Shown here: positions 1 through 10,594 of the stretch, piece after piece
Layout: each line of letters starts with the position of its first letter
Numbering within the stretch: position 1 is the first letter of the stretch
Assembly (NCBI GenBank): GCA_963931805.1
Contig: OZ007498.1
Span: 149,689,052-149,753,051 of the forward strand
From: Microdon myrmicae
Taxonomy: Eukaryota > Arthropoda > Insecta > Diptera > Syrphidae
Direction: 5' to 3'
Length of the DNA stretch: 64,000 bases
The notes under the pieces: model-generated
Database searches by the model: none
The model's input: the letters and a program-made list of their open reading frames with translations, nothing else
Told to the model about the DNA's origin: nothing
Translations under genes and position numbers: made by a program

Positions 1-72
1 TCTCGGGGCGCCCGCTCGGCGCTATAGGTTCTAGGTTCGCCTCTCCTGAGAGAAGTGTAAGTAAAAAAAAGG
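1..72 (+). mobile_element. LINE-A (CR1/Jockey-group non-LTR retrotransposon), 3' end
   Basis: The first 60 bases match the 3' end of the best LINE-A copy at 55663-55738 and the copy at 50532-50590: the end of the ORF2 coding sequence (ASRGAHSAL-type C-terminus), a short UTR and an A-rich tail. The window starts inside the element, so its real length is unknown. Confidence 0.75.
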
Positions 73-348
73 AAGAAAAAAACAAAGATTAACGAGAGAA
101 ATAGGTGATAAGAACGTCGAGGTAAAAATAAAAACTACAGTCTTGATCAGAACGACAACGAATGTTGTCGTTGTTGTTTCTGGAAAATAATGGAACGGTC
201 TCTGGGAGCATCTTTGTTTATTATTCGTTTTAGTTCTTATTTATATGTTGCCGTTAGTCTTAAAAAAAAAGCAATGTACCAACTTCAATCGGCGCTTGTC
301 GAGGCGAGTGTATTTACCTACCTAGCGGGAACGCCTTTAGAGTGAATA

Positions 349-1779
349 TGTGGGGAGGAAGTATGGTGCGCCGGCGTACGGTGCTGATTCACTTCCTTTC
401 TCCATCATAATTGTTCCACTGTCACGACAAGAGAGAAAAAAAACTGAAAAGGAATAATAAAACACTAGCGCATTGGTTTTGGTTATTAATTACACCGACG
501 ATGAAACGGATGCACAAAAAGAAAATATAAGACAGTGTACACTACTTGTATGACATTAAACTTTTAATTGATAACGGCAATATGCTGGAGGCACAAGAAG
601 GAATTACTTTTTAATTAATAACACGCTTACTCGATTCGACTTAGCAATATTCGCATCCCCGTGCGCACCGGGGAGCGGGAGCGGTGACGACCTGCTCGGT
701 CGGTGTGTGGAACAAGACTCAGCGATGTCAATTCGCTAGGAAAGGAAATTCGGCCGGCGGTACGGGCTCTCTTAATTTAGGGTGTGTTTCCCTATTACAA
801 GAGTAACGTGAAGTCTCTCTTTGGGGTAGGTAACCGGATCTCATAGAGGAGATCATGATGGTATTCATCTATGTGTGAACATTGGTTCTTTCATGGGACA
901 AGGCCATGAGAACGAAGCTGAAAAAAATCAAAAGGGATAATGGGCATCAATGAGATGTGAGTTCGGCTAAGTAAACAAGCCGTATCTCATTGGGTGCTAA
1001 TAGATTTCTGTTTGCTCATGCCGCGAGGTCATGGGGAACGGATCCAGGAATATTAAAAGATATATATAATATAAGATATAACTGAGTAAACAAGTTGGAA
1101 CTCATTAGATGCTAGATGCAATTGGGATACTTGAAACAACTTCAATTGTTTGTCGTATCGCCAGAATGACTACGGAAGAACAGCGTTCTTTTGTTTGAAC
1201 ATGATGCGTGCTAAGGAAATTGGTTTTTACGTCAATTACGCTAATTGTATGCAGCTGCGGCAATAAGCTGCTAGGGGTTGCTTTGTCGTTGGGTGAAAAG
1301 ATCGCCAGCCAATGTGTATGTAAGGAAATTTATTATACACATGGTGAGGCTGGGAATAGGCGACGCAATGATCATTATCCTTGGTTATGATGGTTACATG
1401 GTACTGTAACTGATGTTTTCTTTCAGGGATATGAGGTTTGTTCTTTAAGGAATTCTTCTAGGAAAGCAAATATGATGCATTGAATTATCATCATCATCAT
1501 CATCGGCACTACAACCGGGAACAGGTCTTGGCCTTATTTAGCAAGTCCTGAGGCTTGTTAAATTTTCCATAATGATTTATTTTTTCTGGGCAAGGTCATT
1601 AGTCTTGCGCCAGAGCATTGAATTATGAATGCCTGAAAATCCTCAGGAAATTTTCTGCCGATGCGTTGATGCATGGAGAATGCCCTTTTGAAAGGAAATG
1701 CTTTGATGCGGGGAGATTGAGGTGCAAATATGGGTTGCGAATGTGGGGGTTCTTCAGGTGAGCTTCAAGAACCCCCACG
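349..1779 (+). mobile_element. Solo-LTR-like repeat (family R), copy 1
   Basis: Begins TGTGGGG and ends in CCCAC(G), flanked by AATA at 345-348 and 1780-1783 (GAATA if a fifth base is counted). It aligns with the copies at 32756-35009 (inverted), 38275-39715 (inverted) and 49687-51298. Shared blocks are an AATAAA motif near 455, a segment around 800-960 resembling the splice-donor block of the other copies, and a 3' block with the donor CAG|GTGAGC at 1755-1762. There is no coding capacity. TG start, short duplications and absence of an internal region fit a solo LTR. A non-autonomous DNA element with 8-bp termini is a weaker alternative. A SINE fragment lies inside. Confidence 0.6.
1489..1614 (-). 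mobile_element. tRNA-Asp SINE, 5'-truncated copy inside LTR-like copy 1
   Basis: Read on the minus strand this is the 3' 126 bp of the SINE: the conserved body, the tail shared with the RTE LINE and a (GAT)n end. It is bounded by a perfect 12-bp TSD, GCATTGAATTAT, at 1477-1488 and 1615-1626, so the insertion happened into the already resident LTR-like repeat. The tRNA-like head is absent. Confidence 0.85.
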
Positions 1780-1828
1780 AATACCCATGTTTCAAACCAT
1801 CAAAGTGTCGTCAAAGTGTGATTTGTGT

Positions 1829-1972
1829 TTTATAATCATCATCATCATCATCGGCACTACAACCGGGATCCGGTCTTGGCCTTATTTAGCAAATCTCTCC
1901 ACCAGTATCCGGTCCTTATCCGAGACTTGTTAGAGTGTCCATAATAATTTGTTTTTCCAGGCAAGGTTATAC
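1829..1972 (-). mobile_element. SINE, subfamily II, truncated
   Basis: Minus-strand copy of the SINE body ending in (GAT)n. It differs from subfamily I by a short insert (CTCTCCACC...GTATCCGGTCC on the plus strand). The part next to the tail, with GGTGGAGAGA in sense, matches the RTE LINE more closely than subfamily I does. No clear TSD was found. Confidence 0.7.
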
Positions 1973-4493
1973 CTATCTCAAGATGTCGCTGCATGCATTG
2001 GTTCACTACTTAGCGGGTGCTAAAGTAGCTATCCAGGGGTGTCACATGGAGACTGCATGTCAACTTGGATTGAACAGGGACTGGGATCGTCCTGGCCATC
2101 GCCGGGTTGAAAGCAATCAGTGACGTTGCCCTGTATGTTCGGTCCCACCCCCCATCTTTTATAATAACTGCCTTTTATCTTTGTCCAACTTTTCACCCAC
2201 CACCATATAAATTGAAATTCAATAATAGCTCTACTTAAAAATTGATACGATTCGATGAGATGCAATGGAAATGTTTAATTAAACTTAAAATCGTATTAAA
2301 CAACATAGAAACTATCTCCACTTCTTACAATACCTACGTATAAATTATTGCTTTCGTTTGATATCGAACTAGTTAGCTAATTAAATGTCCTGTAATTAAC
2401 AATTACAATTACAAAAATATTGTATAATACTATGCGAAAATATAAAATATCTCGAGCATTACCAATTACTTTAAATTCCCCATCGTGATATTGAAAGCAT
2501 CTTGGACTGCGCATTGGCATTCTGTCTTACTCATTGTCCGATTACGTATGTTTATAGTCGTCAGGCAATTAAGCCCTAAGTGCCTTGGTGATTTCTCGCT
2601 CCAATCTCTTTCGCCACAAATTGCCATTTCAATAGTATTCACAATACCATTGATACAAACGTATGACGAAATAAAACCCATTACTTGCTATATTGTTCTT
2701 TCATAATAGTCTAAAAATGCCGTCTGATTTTCAAAACAGCCACAGGAAAACAACCTGCTGGTCAAATGATTCATCTCAAAAACTTCTTAATGTCCTTACT
2801 TCTGATAAACCATCTGTCTACTCCAAAGTCGAAATAGTAATATTCCTAAGAGATGGTGCTGCTTATCTCCCTGGGCGGAAGTACTTTAAACACGCTAACA
2901 TTTGAATACATATCTACACCATTGTTAGATTAGACCATTTGGTTAAATCGTTTTATAGGCGGAATGTGACATTTGTTGCTTTTATGGCTTTTATGGGAAA
3001 GGCAGCAAAACGGAAACTATTACCACTTTAATGGTCCGCAAAGAATGCTTTGTAGTTCACTTGTGTTCCATTACCTCAAAGTAAGAGTAAGCGAGTAAAC
3101 TATTATATAAAATGTTTCAGGTTTTATAGTGTGTGGTAAGATAAAATCTTAGGAGAGTTCCTTAGAATTAGAGATTGGAGTCCGAATTAAGATTAAATAT
3201 CGATTTAGTAAAATATGTAGATATTTTCTTCCTGACCTAAATGCAAGCAGGAGTAATTTCCAAACCAAATGCACCATGAGAAAATGAGTTATAGGAGAGA
3301 AATTGAAAATTTAATGAGACCGATTTTTTTGTGACCATGCATTTTTTACTCTTTATTCACGAATGTTGCCCCCTTCCAAATAATTACCTTCCCGAGTTAC
3401 ATGGCTATGAAGATGTTGTTTCCAATCTTCGTAGCATTTCCGGAAAGCTTCCTCTGGATCCTCTTTCATCTTGTTGGTTATACTCTTCTAAATAGAAGTC
3501 ACATGGCATAGGAACCACATGAATGATATTTGTTGTCAAAAATTCGAACTTCACAAAGACGTACTTCACTTTAGATGCTCTCAATACTCATGTAGTAACT
3601 ACAGCAAATTCCAACTAGTACAGAGTCAAGGGCACGATTCAACCTGTCTACATGTGAGGGGGGCAGCTACGGTGTTGTGTTACCAGTCTCATTACTTTTC
3701 TAAAGCTGCTCGTAAATGATTTTTCATTGAAACTCATTAGGACTTTTGGTCGATCAACTGAACTGCCTGACAGACACAAAGCACTCAGTGTGATCTTTTT
3801 CTTTGTTTTTTTATACTAACACTTACCCAAAAGGGGGATTTTGAAGATAATTATTTATGTTGGAAAAACGATTTAAGGTTTATGACTGTATGCGAAAAGC
3901 TAACTGAGAAAAATGCATTCATTTGAAAGTGTTTTTATTTTTTTATTGTATTAATGTCAATGCCCAATTTGACGAGGATAAAAATAGAAATAGTGTAACA
4001 CTTGCCACACCCAAATAATCACCCATTGAGTCCTCATAAAAATCGGATTCACGTAATGTGAATTTCCACGTGAAGCCCACTTTGATTAATTAGTGCTGAA
4101 GTAAATCACCAAATTATTTATGGGTATAAATAAGTAACAAACACTTTGCGAGACAAATAGTGCTACTCGTAGAAACGATACAAATAAGATATATAAAGTA
4201 TCTTTGATATCATAAAACACAATTGGACTCTTGTTTACGACATTGAGCGCTGGTCCCTCAAAAATGCTGGTTCTGAGTCTATCACTCATTTGCCGGCGTT
4301 CAATGTGTTAAGATCCCGATACACAGTAATAAATAAATGCCGGCAATCAATTATTTCTTAAAGAATGTGTAATTTATATCCGTAGATATTGTGTCTCGAG
4401 TGTAATGAGCCACAAAAGTAAATTGTAATATGAATGCATCCGTCGACCTACACGATCATAAGCCGTCAACGGAGACGATCCTTTTGAAAGAAC
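1973..4493. other. Unassigned AT-rich stretch with a mariner remnant
   Basis: No convincing gene. The only recognisable piece is near 3310-3540 on the minus strand, listed separately. Short open frames here (60-85 codons) show no domain or codon signal. Confidence 0.5.
3310..3540 (-). pseudogene. Mariner-like transposase, C-terminal remnant
   Basis: Reading the minus strand gives peptides such as EDPEEAFRKCYEDWKQHL and VTREGNYLEGGNI. These resemble the end of mariner-type transposases, which usually finish with a W-rich helix and a YFEGDN-like motif. A PCDFYL stretch upstream resembles the catalytic PSDFFL region. Frames are broken and no termini were found. This is a degenerate fragment; the assignment rests on short motifs only. 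Confidence 0.4.
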
Positions 4494-5426
4494 GATCATC
4501 ATCATCGACACTATAACCGGGATCCGGTCTTGGCCTTATTTAACAAATCTCTCCACCGGTCCCGATTTTGAGTCGATGGTATCCAGTTTGGCACTTCCAG
4601 GCTCTGGACGTCTTGGTCTATGCCACCCCTTCATCGCAGACAAGGTCTGTCGCGCTGTCTCCTTCCATACATCCTGCCACAAAGGACTTTACGGGGAGGC
4701 TACGTTTCCCTCATTCGAGCTAGGTGTCCCGCCTAGCGGAATCTACCGAGCTTGATTTTTTTTACAACATTAGCTTCAAGGTAGATTGCGTACAACTCAT
4801 GGTTGTAAGGTCACCGAAATAGTCCCCCCTCACATACGGGGCCATCAATTCTTCTTAAGACCTTCCTCTCGAACTCGGCTAAGAGTTCAGAGTGCCTTTT
4901 ATCGAGCACCCAAGCCTTGTATCCATACATGAGTAATGGTAAGACCATGGTCTTGTACAGTAGTAGCTTGGATGTTCTGGATAAATTTCGGGATTTAAAG
5001 AGCCTTCATAGACCAGAGTAGGCTTTGTTGGAAATGATGAGCCGTTTGCATATTTCTTCTGCCATATTGTTACCGGCTAATACTATTGACCCAAGGTAAT
5101 TAAAGAATTGCACTACGTCAAATGCGTGCAACCCTGATAGTTTGATCAACGTTACGTCTTCTCTTCGCAGAAGTTGCCACCATGTACTTCGTTTTTCATT
5201 AATGTGCAGTCCCATTTTTGTGCCGCCTGTTCGAACTGGGTGAAGGAGTCCTGTACAGCCGAATCGGATCTACCGATGATGTCGAACTTATCTGCATAGG
5301 CAAGTATCTGGCAGGACTTGGTGACAATAGTTCCTCTAGTTGTAATTCCAAAGTCACGGATTGCTTTCTGTAACGTCAGCTTGACGAGGAGGCAGGCCAG
5401 GCCGTCCACTTTTCGGAGTCATTTAA
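4494..5426 (-). mobile_element. RTE-clade LINE, 3' half (RT palm to tail), split copy
   Basis: The minus strand encodes, with frameshifts, the middle and end of an RTE-type polyprotein: DGLACLLVKLTLQKAIRD, then QILAYADKFDIIG where the catalytic YADD has become YADK, then the IEQAA-like helix. Nearer the 3' end come C-terminal residues matching the copy at 61747-62067. It ends in the RTE/SINE tail and a short (GAT)n repeat, as RTE elements do. The 5' half appears to lie at about 9186-10415, displaced by a LINE-A insertion. Dead by stops and by loss of the second catalytic aspartate. Confidence 0.75.
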
Positions 5427-5636
5427 AGATTTTTTTTTTTTAATTATTAGGCTTCTCTCGGGAGAGGCGAGAACCTATAGCGCCGATTGGGCGCCCCAAG
5501 ATCCCACCAAATAACTGTTACAGTTCTTTTTGAACAGTTGCAGGTTGTAACGGTCCGGGCACACGCGTGTGGGAAGGGAGTTCCACAGCTTTCCCCCTCT
5601 GTAACGGAACGAGTTCTGATGCGTGGATGTTCGCGC
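5427..5636 (-). mobile_element. LINE-A copy, 3' segment (left of Transib)
   Basis: On the minus strand this is the ORF2 C-terminus of LINE-A followed by its 3' UTR and poly(A), read as T's at 5427-5437. It joins in sequence to 8384-9185 once the Transib and one copy of its 5-bp TSD are removed. The truncated LINE-A seems to have inserted into the RTE LINE that flanks it on both sides. Confidence 0.75.
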
Positions 5637-5641
5637 CGTCG

Positions 5642-8378
5642 CACAGTGGGACAAGTCTATGGGAAAAACGGCAAAATTAATATCTCTGGTTTTAGTAACT
5701 AAAATATGAATATTTTGTATTTAATCTCTTTTTACATTTGATATCTATGCAACGATCTAAAAAAGGATATCAACCTGCAAAAACGGCCTGTCCAGCTTCT
5801 CAAAAAAAAAAAAAGAGTTGAGCAGCGAACTTTATTCTTAAACTCAAAATTTATTTTCTAAGCTTGCGCATGTTTTTGCAAACTTTATTTAAAAATTTAA
5901 GTATGTTAATAATTTTATAGTTTAATAAACTTCAAAACATTAATGTAAAAGAATTATGTATAGGTATAATATATTAATTTGAAATAACAAATATGTGCAT
6001 ATGTATGTTAATTATTAATGGCTATCGCTCTCCGATGATGATGTTCCACCTATATCGGCCAAGTCTATTGGTAGCGTAAAACTTTCTGCACCATTTCGAA
6101 GTAGATAATGTTCAATATGTGGATCTATTTTAGGCATATATGAGCTTTTGAATCTTATATTTGAAATGAGAGGATCCGAAGTAATTAATAAGTGACTTTC
6201 GACTGTGATCTAGTCTGGCCTTTCGAATTGCCGTATGCCTAGCTTCTAAAGCTTCTTCTGAAAGGGCACCTATAGGCAAATCGAAAAATGAAATTATGTC
6301 CTTTGCATGAACAAGAAGCTTGTGAACGCTGCTAGGCATGTAGTACCAGCTGTATTTGGAAAGATACATAGTTTTAGTATCTTCCAATAGCTTCGCGAAT
6401 CTTTCGACATTGATTTCATGACCAGTTGCAATCGTTCTTAATATTATTCCGAAATTGCTTATGAGTTCCTTGTCAATTCCTGTAATGTCTGAACTCAATT
6501 CAGGATTCGCGAAAAAGCGTCGAGCCGTGTTTCCGTCATTGCTGGTTCCGTATCCTGGTTTAGGGATATCGACAAGTAATCCCATTTTGAGCCTAAAATT
6601 TTCTTGAATCTCTTTTTTTTTCTGCAAATGCAGTTTTATTTTCTTGACCACGTATTTGCCAAGTTTTAAAAGGCAATCTGTAGGAGATGTGCAGCAAGCA
6701 TTCGAAACATCTGATCCAACAATGTAAAGATGAAAGGCCAAATTTATAATTATCCCTGTTTGACGTCCGATTTTCTACAGAAGGTAGATTCATTTGGCTC
6801 CGCAGATAAAACAATTTTGAGCAGCATTAGTTCCACTTAAGGTATTCATTGCACTGCCATCAAGCATTGTCATAAGCATAGTAAAATTAATGTTAATGTT
6901 TCTGCCGTCAATACTGACTTCGGAGTGTTGAAGATGTGCAATTAATTCTTCCATGTGGCTTTGTTCGGACAGAATAAGAGTACTATCCTCTTTCTGGAAT
7001 ACTAATTTCATAGGTCTACAGAAATAGGTTGACCCTGGCCGGGAGTTTATCCAAACTTCTTTGCCATTTATGTTATCCACTAATTTAAGTGGCACGAAAG
7101 CAGTAACGAACAAGAAACTATCCGTATGCTCACTGTTTAAAAATGTTTGTTTGTAGTTGCTGTGCCCGGAGTTGCCATCAAAGCCCCACTTGCATACAAG
7201 ATTGAATGAATTACTTGTGTCCAAAGATGGAAGATTTTCTTTAACTATATCGACAATGGTTTTTGCAGTTTTATTTAAAAGCGATTGAAGGTTAACATCA
7301 GCAATTATTTCCGACGCAACAGCAATTTCGGGTAATAGATCAGATTTATATTTTTCCAATTATAGTAACTGGGAAAACAGTCTTTGTGAAGGCCATTTAC
7401 AACAGATCGTAGAAGAGCGTATTTTCTCTTAGACAAATCCAAATCTAAATACAATGCTAGCGTTTGTTGCAGAGTTAACGTCTTATTCGATTTTTGAGGA
7501 GACTTTGAAAACCGATTTGAAATGTTAGCAGCATAGCTTAGTTCCTCTGAACTGTGCTGCGTAGCTAATTCATGAACCCCACGTTTTTTCGTGCGTTCAC
7601 TGCATTCCTCAAATCTTTTTGACGGTCTACTTCTGCTCGTGCCTGGTGCATTTAAACTATTTTTATTTCTCCAATGAGTTAAAATATTTGCTGGCAATGT
7701 CAAATTAAGGTTTAGCCAGCTTTCATTAACTTGCATAAATTTATTTCGCTTTCTTTGGCAATTTTCCCATTTTCTTTTAATGTCAAACAAAAATACTTGG
7801 AACCTCTTTGAATTTCAGGTTCAATATTTTCATCTGACCCTTTTAGACCCAGTAATTCACTTAATTTTTCAGCAACAGCAATTATCTTCACTGGATGGAT
7901 ATGACCAATAGACAATAGAACATCACAAAACATTAAAAATCTCAAAGACGCTTTTTGACGTTTTTTAAAAAATCTTAGTTAAACACAAAAATCACAAAAT
8001 TTTAAATTTTCCAATTAGACTTGCACTTCAAACGTCACAATATATAAAAATACGAAACAAACACATTTTTCTATATATTAAAATATGATTTTCCATACCT
8101 TGATCACTATTATTTATCATGATGTAGTTTTTATTTATACGTATAATTAAAACTTACAATAAATTTAATTTATATCCAAAAACACTTGTAATTCAAGATT
8201 GCGAAAAAAATTTACTTAGTCAAAGTTTACCGCTCTGTAATGTTTGTACCAAATCATAATTCCAAATGATTTCTTTGGATTTATAAAATATATATATTTA
8301 TGATGCCTTTCCAATCACTAAAAAGTACCGCTAAAACTGTTGATTTTTTTATTTATTGCTAGGGGTCGTCCCACTGTG
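5642..8378 (-). mobile_element. Transib transposon with RSS-like termini
   Basis: A 2737-bp element with inverted ends CACAGTGGGAC at 5642 and its complement GTCCCACTGTG ending at 8378. It is flanked by a perfect 5-bp TSD, CGTCG (5637-5641 and 8379-8383). Transib elements are known for 5-bp, GC-rich TSDs and for termini resembling the RAG recombination-signal heptamer CACAGTG; both are seen here. It interrupts a LINE-A copy, which reads through when the element is removed. It carries one broken transposase. Confidence 0.9.
6130..7945 (-). pseudogene. Transib (RAG1-like) transposase, frameshifted
   Basis: Four minus-strand frames in order (7945-7712, 7790-7305, 7359-6790, 6741-6130) make up one transposase of the RAG1/Transib family, which cuts DNA by a DDE hairpin mechanism. 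The third frame has KWGFDGNSGHS (first catalytic Asp, codon at 7179), a WINSRPGSTYFCRP strand, TMLDGSAMN (second Asp, codon at 6861) and a CFICGAK zinc-binding pair. The fourth has GYGTSNDGNTARRFF and LSEEALEARH, where the catalytic Glu is expected. All three acidic positions survive, but at least three frame changes and stops separate the pieces, so the gene is inactive as written. The similarity is recognised from motif order, not from a search. Confidence 0.8.
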
Positions 8379-8383
8379 CGTCG

Positions 8384-9185
8384 GGAGATGAACTACAAAC
8401 GGGTGCGATTCGTCGGATTGTCTTGTGGAGCGCATATAAGCCCAGTTGCGTGGAACAATACCACAAATCTCCGGAGAACAGTACCCGTGATAATATCTGT
8501 AAAATAGACAGAGGTCGGCTACGCGCCTTCGATGTGATAGCGACTGTAGTCCCGACGTCAGCGCCAAGTCCCCGATCACGCGGATCGCTCGTCTCTGTAT
8601 GCTCTCAAGTAGGTCGAGGGTATGTTTAGGAGCCGAGCTCCAAACATGAGAGCAATATTCGAGCGCAGGTCTAATTTGGGATTTATATAGGAGAAGAAGT
8701 TGGGCCGGAGTAAAATATTTCTTGGTTCTAAAGAGATAGCTCAGTTTTCCTGAGGCTGACCTGGCTATGCTCGACACGTGTTTATGCCATCATACATTCC
8801 CACAGACCGCAATTTCAAACTTTCCCCAGGCTTGAGGGCCCGGCCTTTCATCATCAGCTGTGGAACCGATGATCCACTTTTCTTGGTGAATGTTGTATAT
8901 TGTGTCTTCGCTGCATTGAAGTCGACGAGATTGGCCCTTCCCCACTGCAGGACCTTATCTGGATCCTGATTCAGAGAGTCAATCTGTCTACATCTCAGCT
9001 GATGCGACGCAGATGCACCAATCGGCCGAACACTCGAAAAGGAAGAAACAAGCGTACTATCATCCGCAAAACTGAATACTTTGTTATCCGTTGTCTCCAA
9101 CAAATCATTTACGTGAAGCAAAAACAAGGTTGGAGCCAAAATAGAACCTTGGGGTACCCCTGAATTAACAGGACAGCAATCACGC
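8384..9185 (-). mobile_element. LINE-A copy, RT to C-terminal segment (right of Transib)
   Basis: Two minus-strand frames carry the LINE-A ORF2. 9139-8765 holds SGVPQGS-type turn residues, then FSFADDSTLVSS with the intact catalytic FADD, and a thumb region. 8777-8349 holds YKSQIRPALEYCSHVW and the C-terminal helices. A stop or frame change separates them. The element is 5'-truncated in the RT domain; near 9185 it abuts RTE sequence encoding TNVISKNSV. Confidence 0.75.
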
Positions 9186-10415
9186 TATTTTTACTAATTA
9201 CGTTGGTCATGGTTAACCTACAAAGTCGTATTAATTTGTTTGGAATGCCGAACTCTCTCATGGGACTATACCATATAGTTCTACGTTGGGGGTACTCAAC
9301 AATGTTGTACCCGTGTAGTTGCTGCACACTGTGGTATCTCCTTTCTTATGTATGGGGCAAATCATTCCACGACGCCAATCTTCCGGCATCTCCTCTTGCT
9401 CCCATACGTGCACCACGATCTCATGAATCGCGTGATATGACGCTGTCCCTCCTTATTTGATCAGCTCAGCTGGTATGGCCCCAGCTCCGGGGTCTTTTTT
9501 TTATTTGAGCTGTCCTCTAGCTTTTACTGTTTCATCAATGCTTAGTGGCGGCAGTATTTGGCCTGGATCTTGCATTGGTGGAGCCTCCAATTCTTCTGTG
9601 AGCTAACCATTTAGCAATTCATTGAAATGCACTTCCCATTGCTCCAGAATGCCTTCAGGATCGGTGATCAGATTACCCTCTTTATCCTTGCAGTAAGTGC
9701 AGCGTGGTGTATACGGCGGCATACTTCGGTTTATTTGGTAGAACTTCCGCGCCTGCTGCGGTTCTCGCTCTCTAGTTTTTTCTCTATTTCACATACAAGA
9801 TTTTTTTCCCAGGCACTTTTCTTTTGTCTGTGAAGTCTTTTTTCAGATCTTCTGAACTCTTTGTATTTCTCCTCGCGTATCCGCGTGATATGAGACTGCT
9901 GCATTGCCCAGTATGTAGCATTCTTACGTTCAGTCGCTAGTTTGCACTCATCATCAAACCAGTCGCTCCGATCTCTACGACTACTGTCTAAGATGTAGTT
10001 GGCAGTTCTAATGACAGTATTCTTAACCCTTATGTCAATGACCAACTTTACCGACAGTAATCATTTCGTCGTAATTTCACGATTGCTCGGTCTAGTAGAC
10101 GAATTTCGGTCCCATGTCTTAGATCATCTCCATTCAAACGTTTCTGAATGATAATTACGAAATTTCAACGAAAAAAAAATTTTTTTTTACTTTCAAATTG
10201 GCATTTTAAAAAATCGAAATGGGTACCCGGGTACCCGGTCATTGACATATGGTTAAGGCGTGTCCATTTCTCTTCTACGCTCGGCATTCTGGCCCCAGGA
10301 CTTACTCTCCCTCCATCGAGCTCTTCGAGGGCGAGTCTTAAGGCATGACCAAAGGTGTTACTGGTGTTCTGATTCCATAAGGCAGCCGTGTTGATCCGAA
10401 CCTGATCCGCGGATG
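9186..10415 (-). mobile_element. RTE-clade LINE, 5' half (endonuclease end to RT fingers)
   Basis: Read on the minus strand. First come endonuclease-end residues such as RINTAALWNQNTSNTFGHA. Next is an intact 104-codon frame (10045-9731) with the SRRDRSDWFDDEC motif typical of the RTE linker. Then, through stops, come the RT fingers, ending with REFGIPNKLIRLCRLTM. RTE proteins continue from here into the DGLACLL palm seen at 5400, so this is most simply the other half of the copy at 4494-5426, separated by LINE-A. The exact 5' limit is unclear. Confidence 0.65.
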
Positions 10416-10594
10416 CAATACGTCTTCATAAGTAATGAAAATAAACTCAACTGCCGATATTAGATTGAAACTAATTGAAACATAAAAATAAAATTAGCCT
10501 CTTTTTAAAAACTAGATGCGCTCATTTCTGGTCTAGACCAGAGACTTATCATGCAACACCGGTATATTTCAATTTCTTAATATCCACAAGCTAA

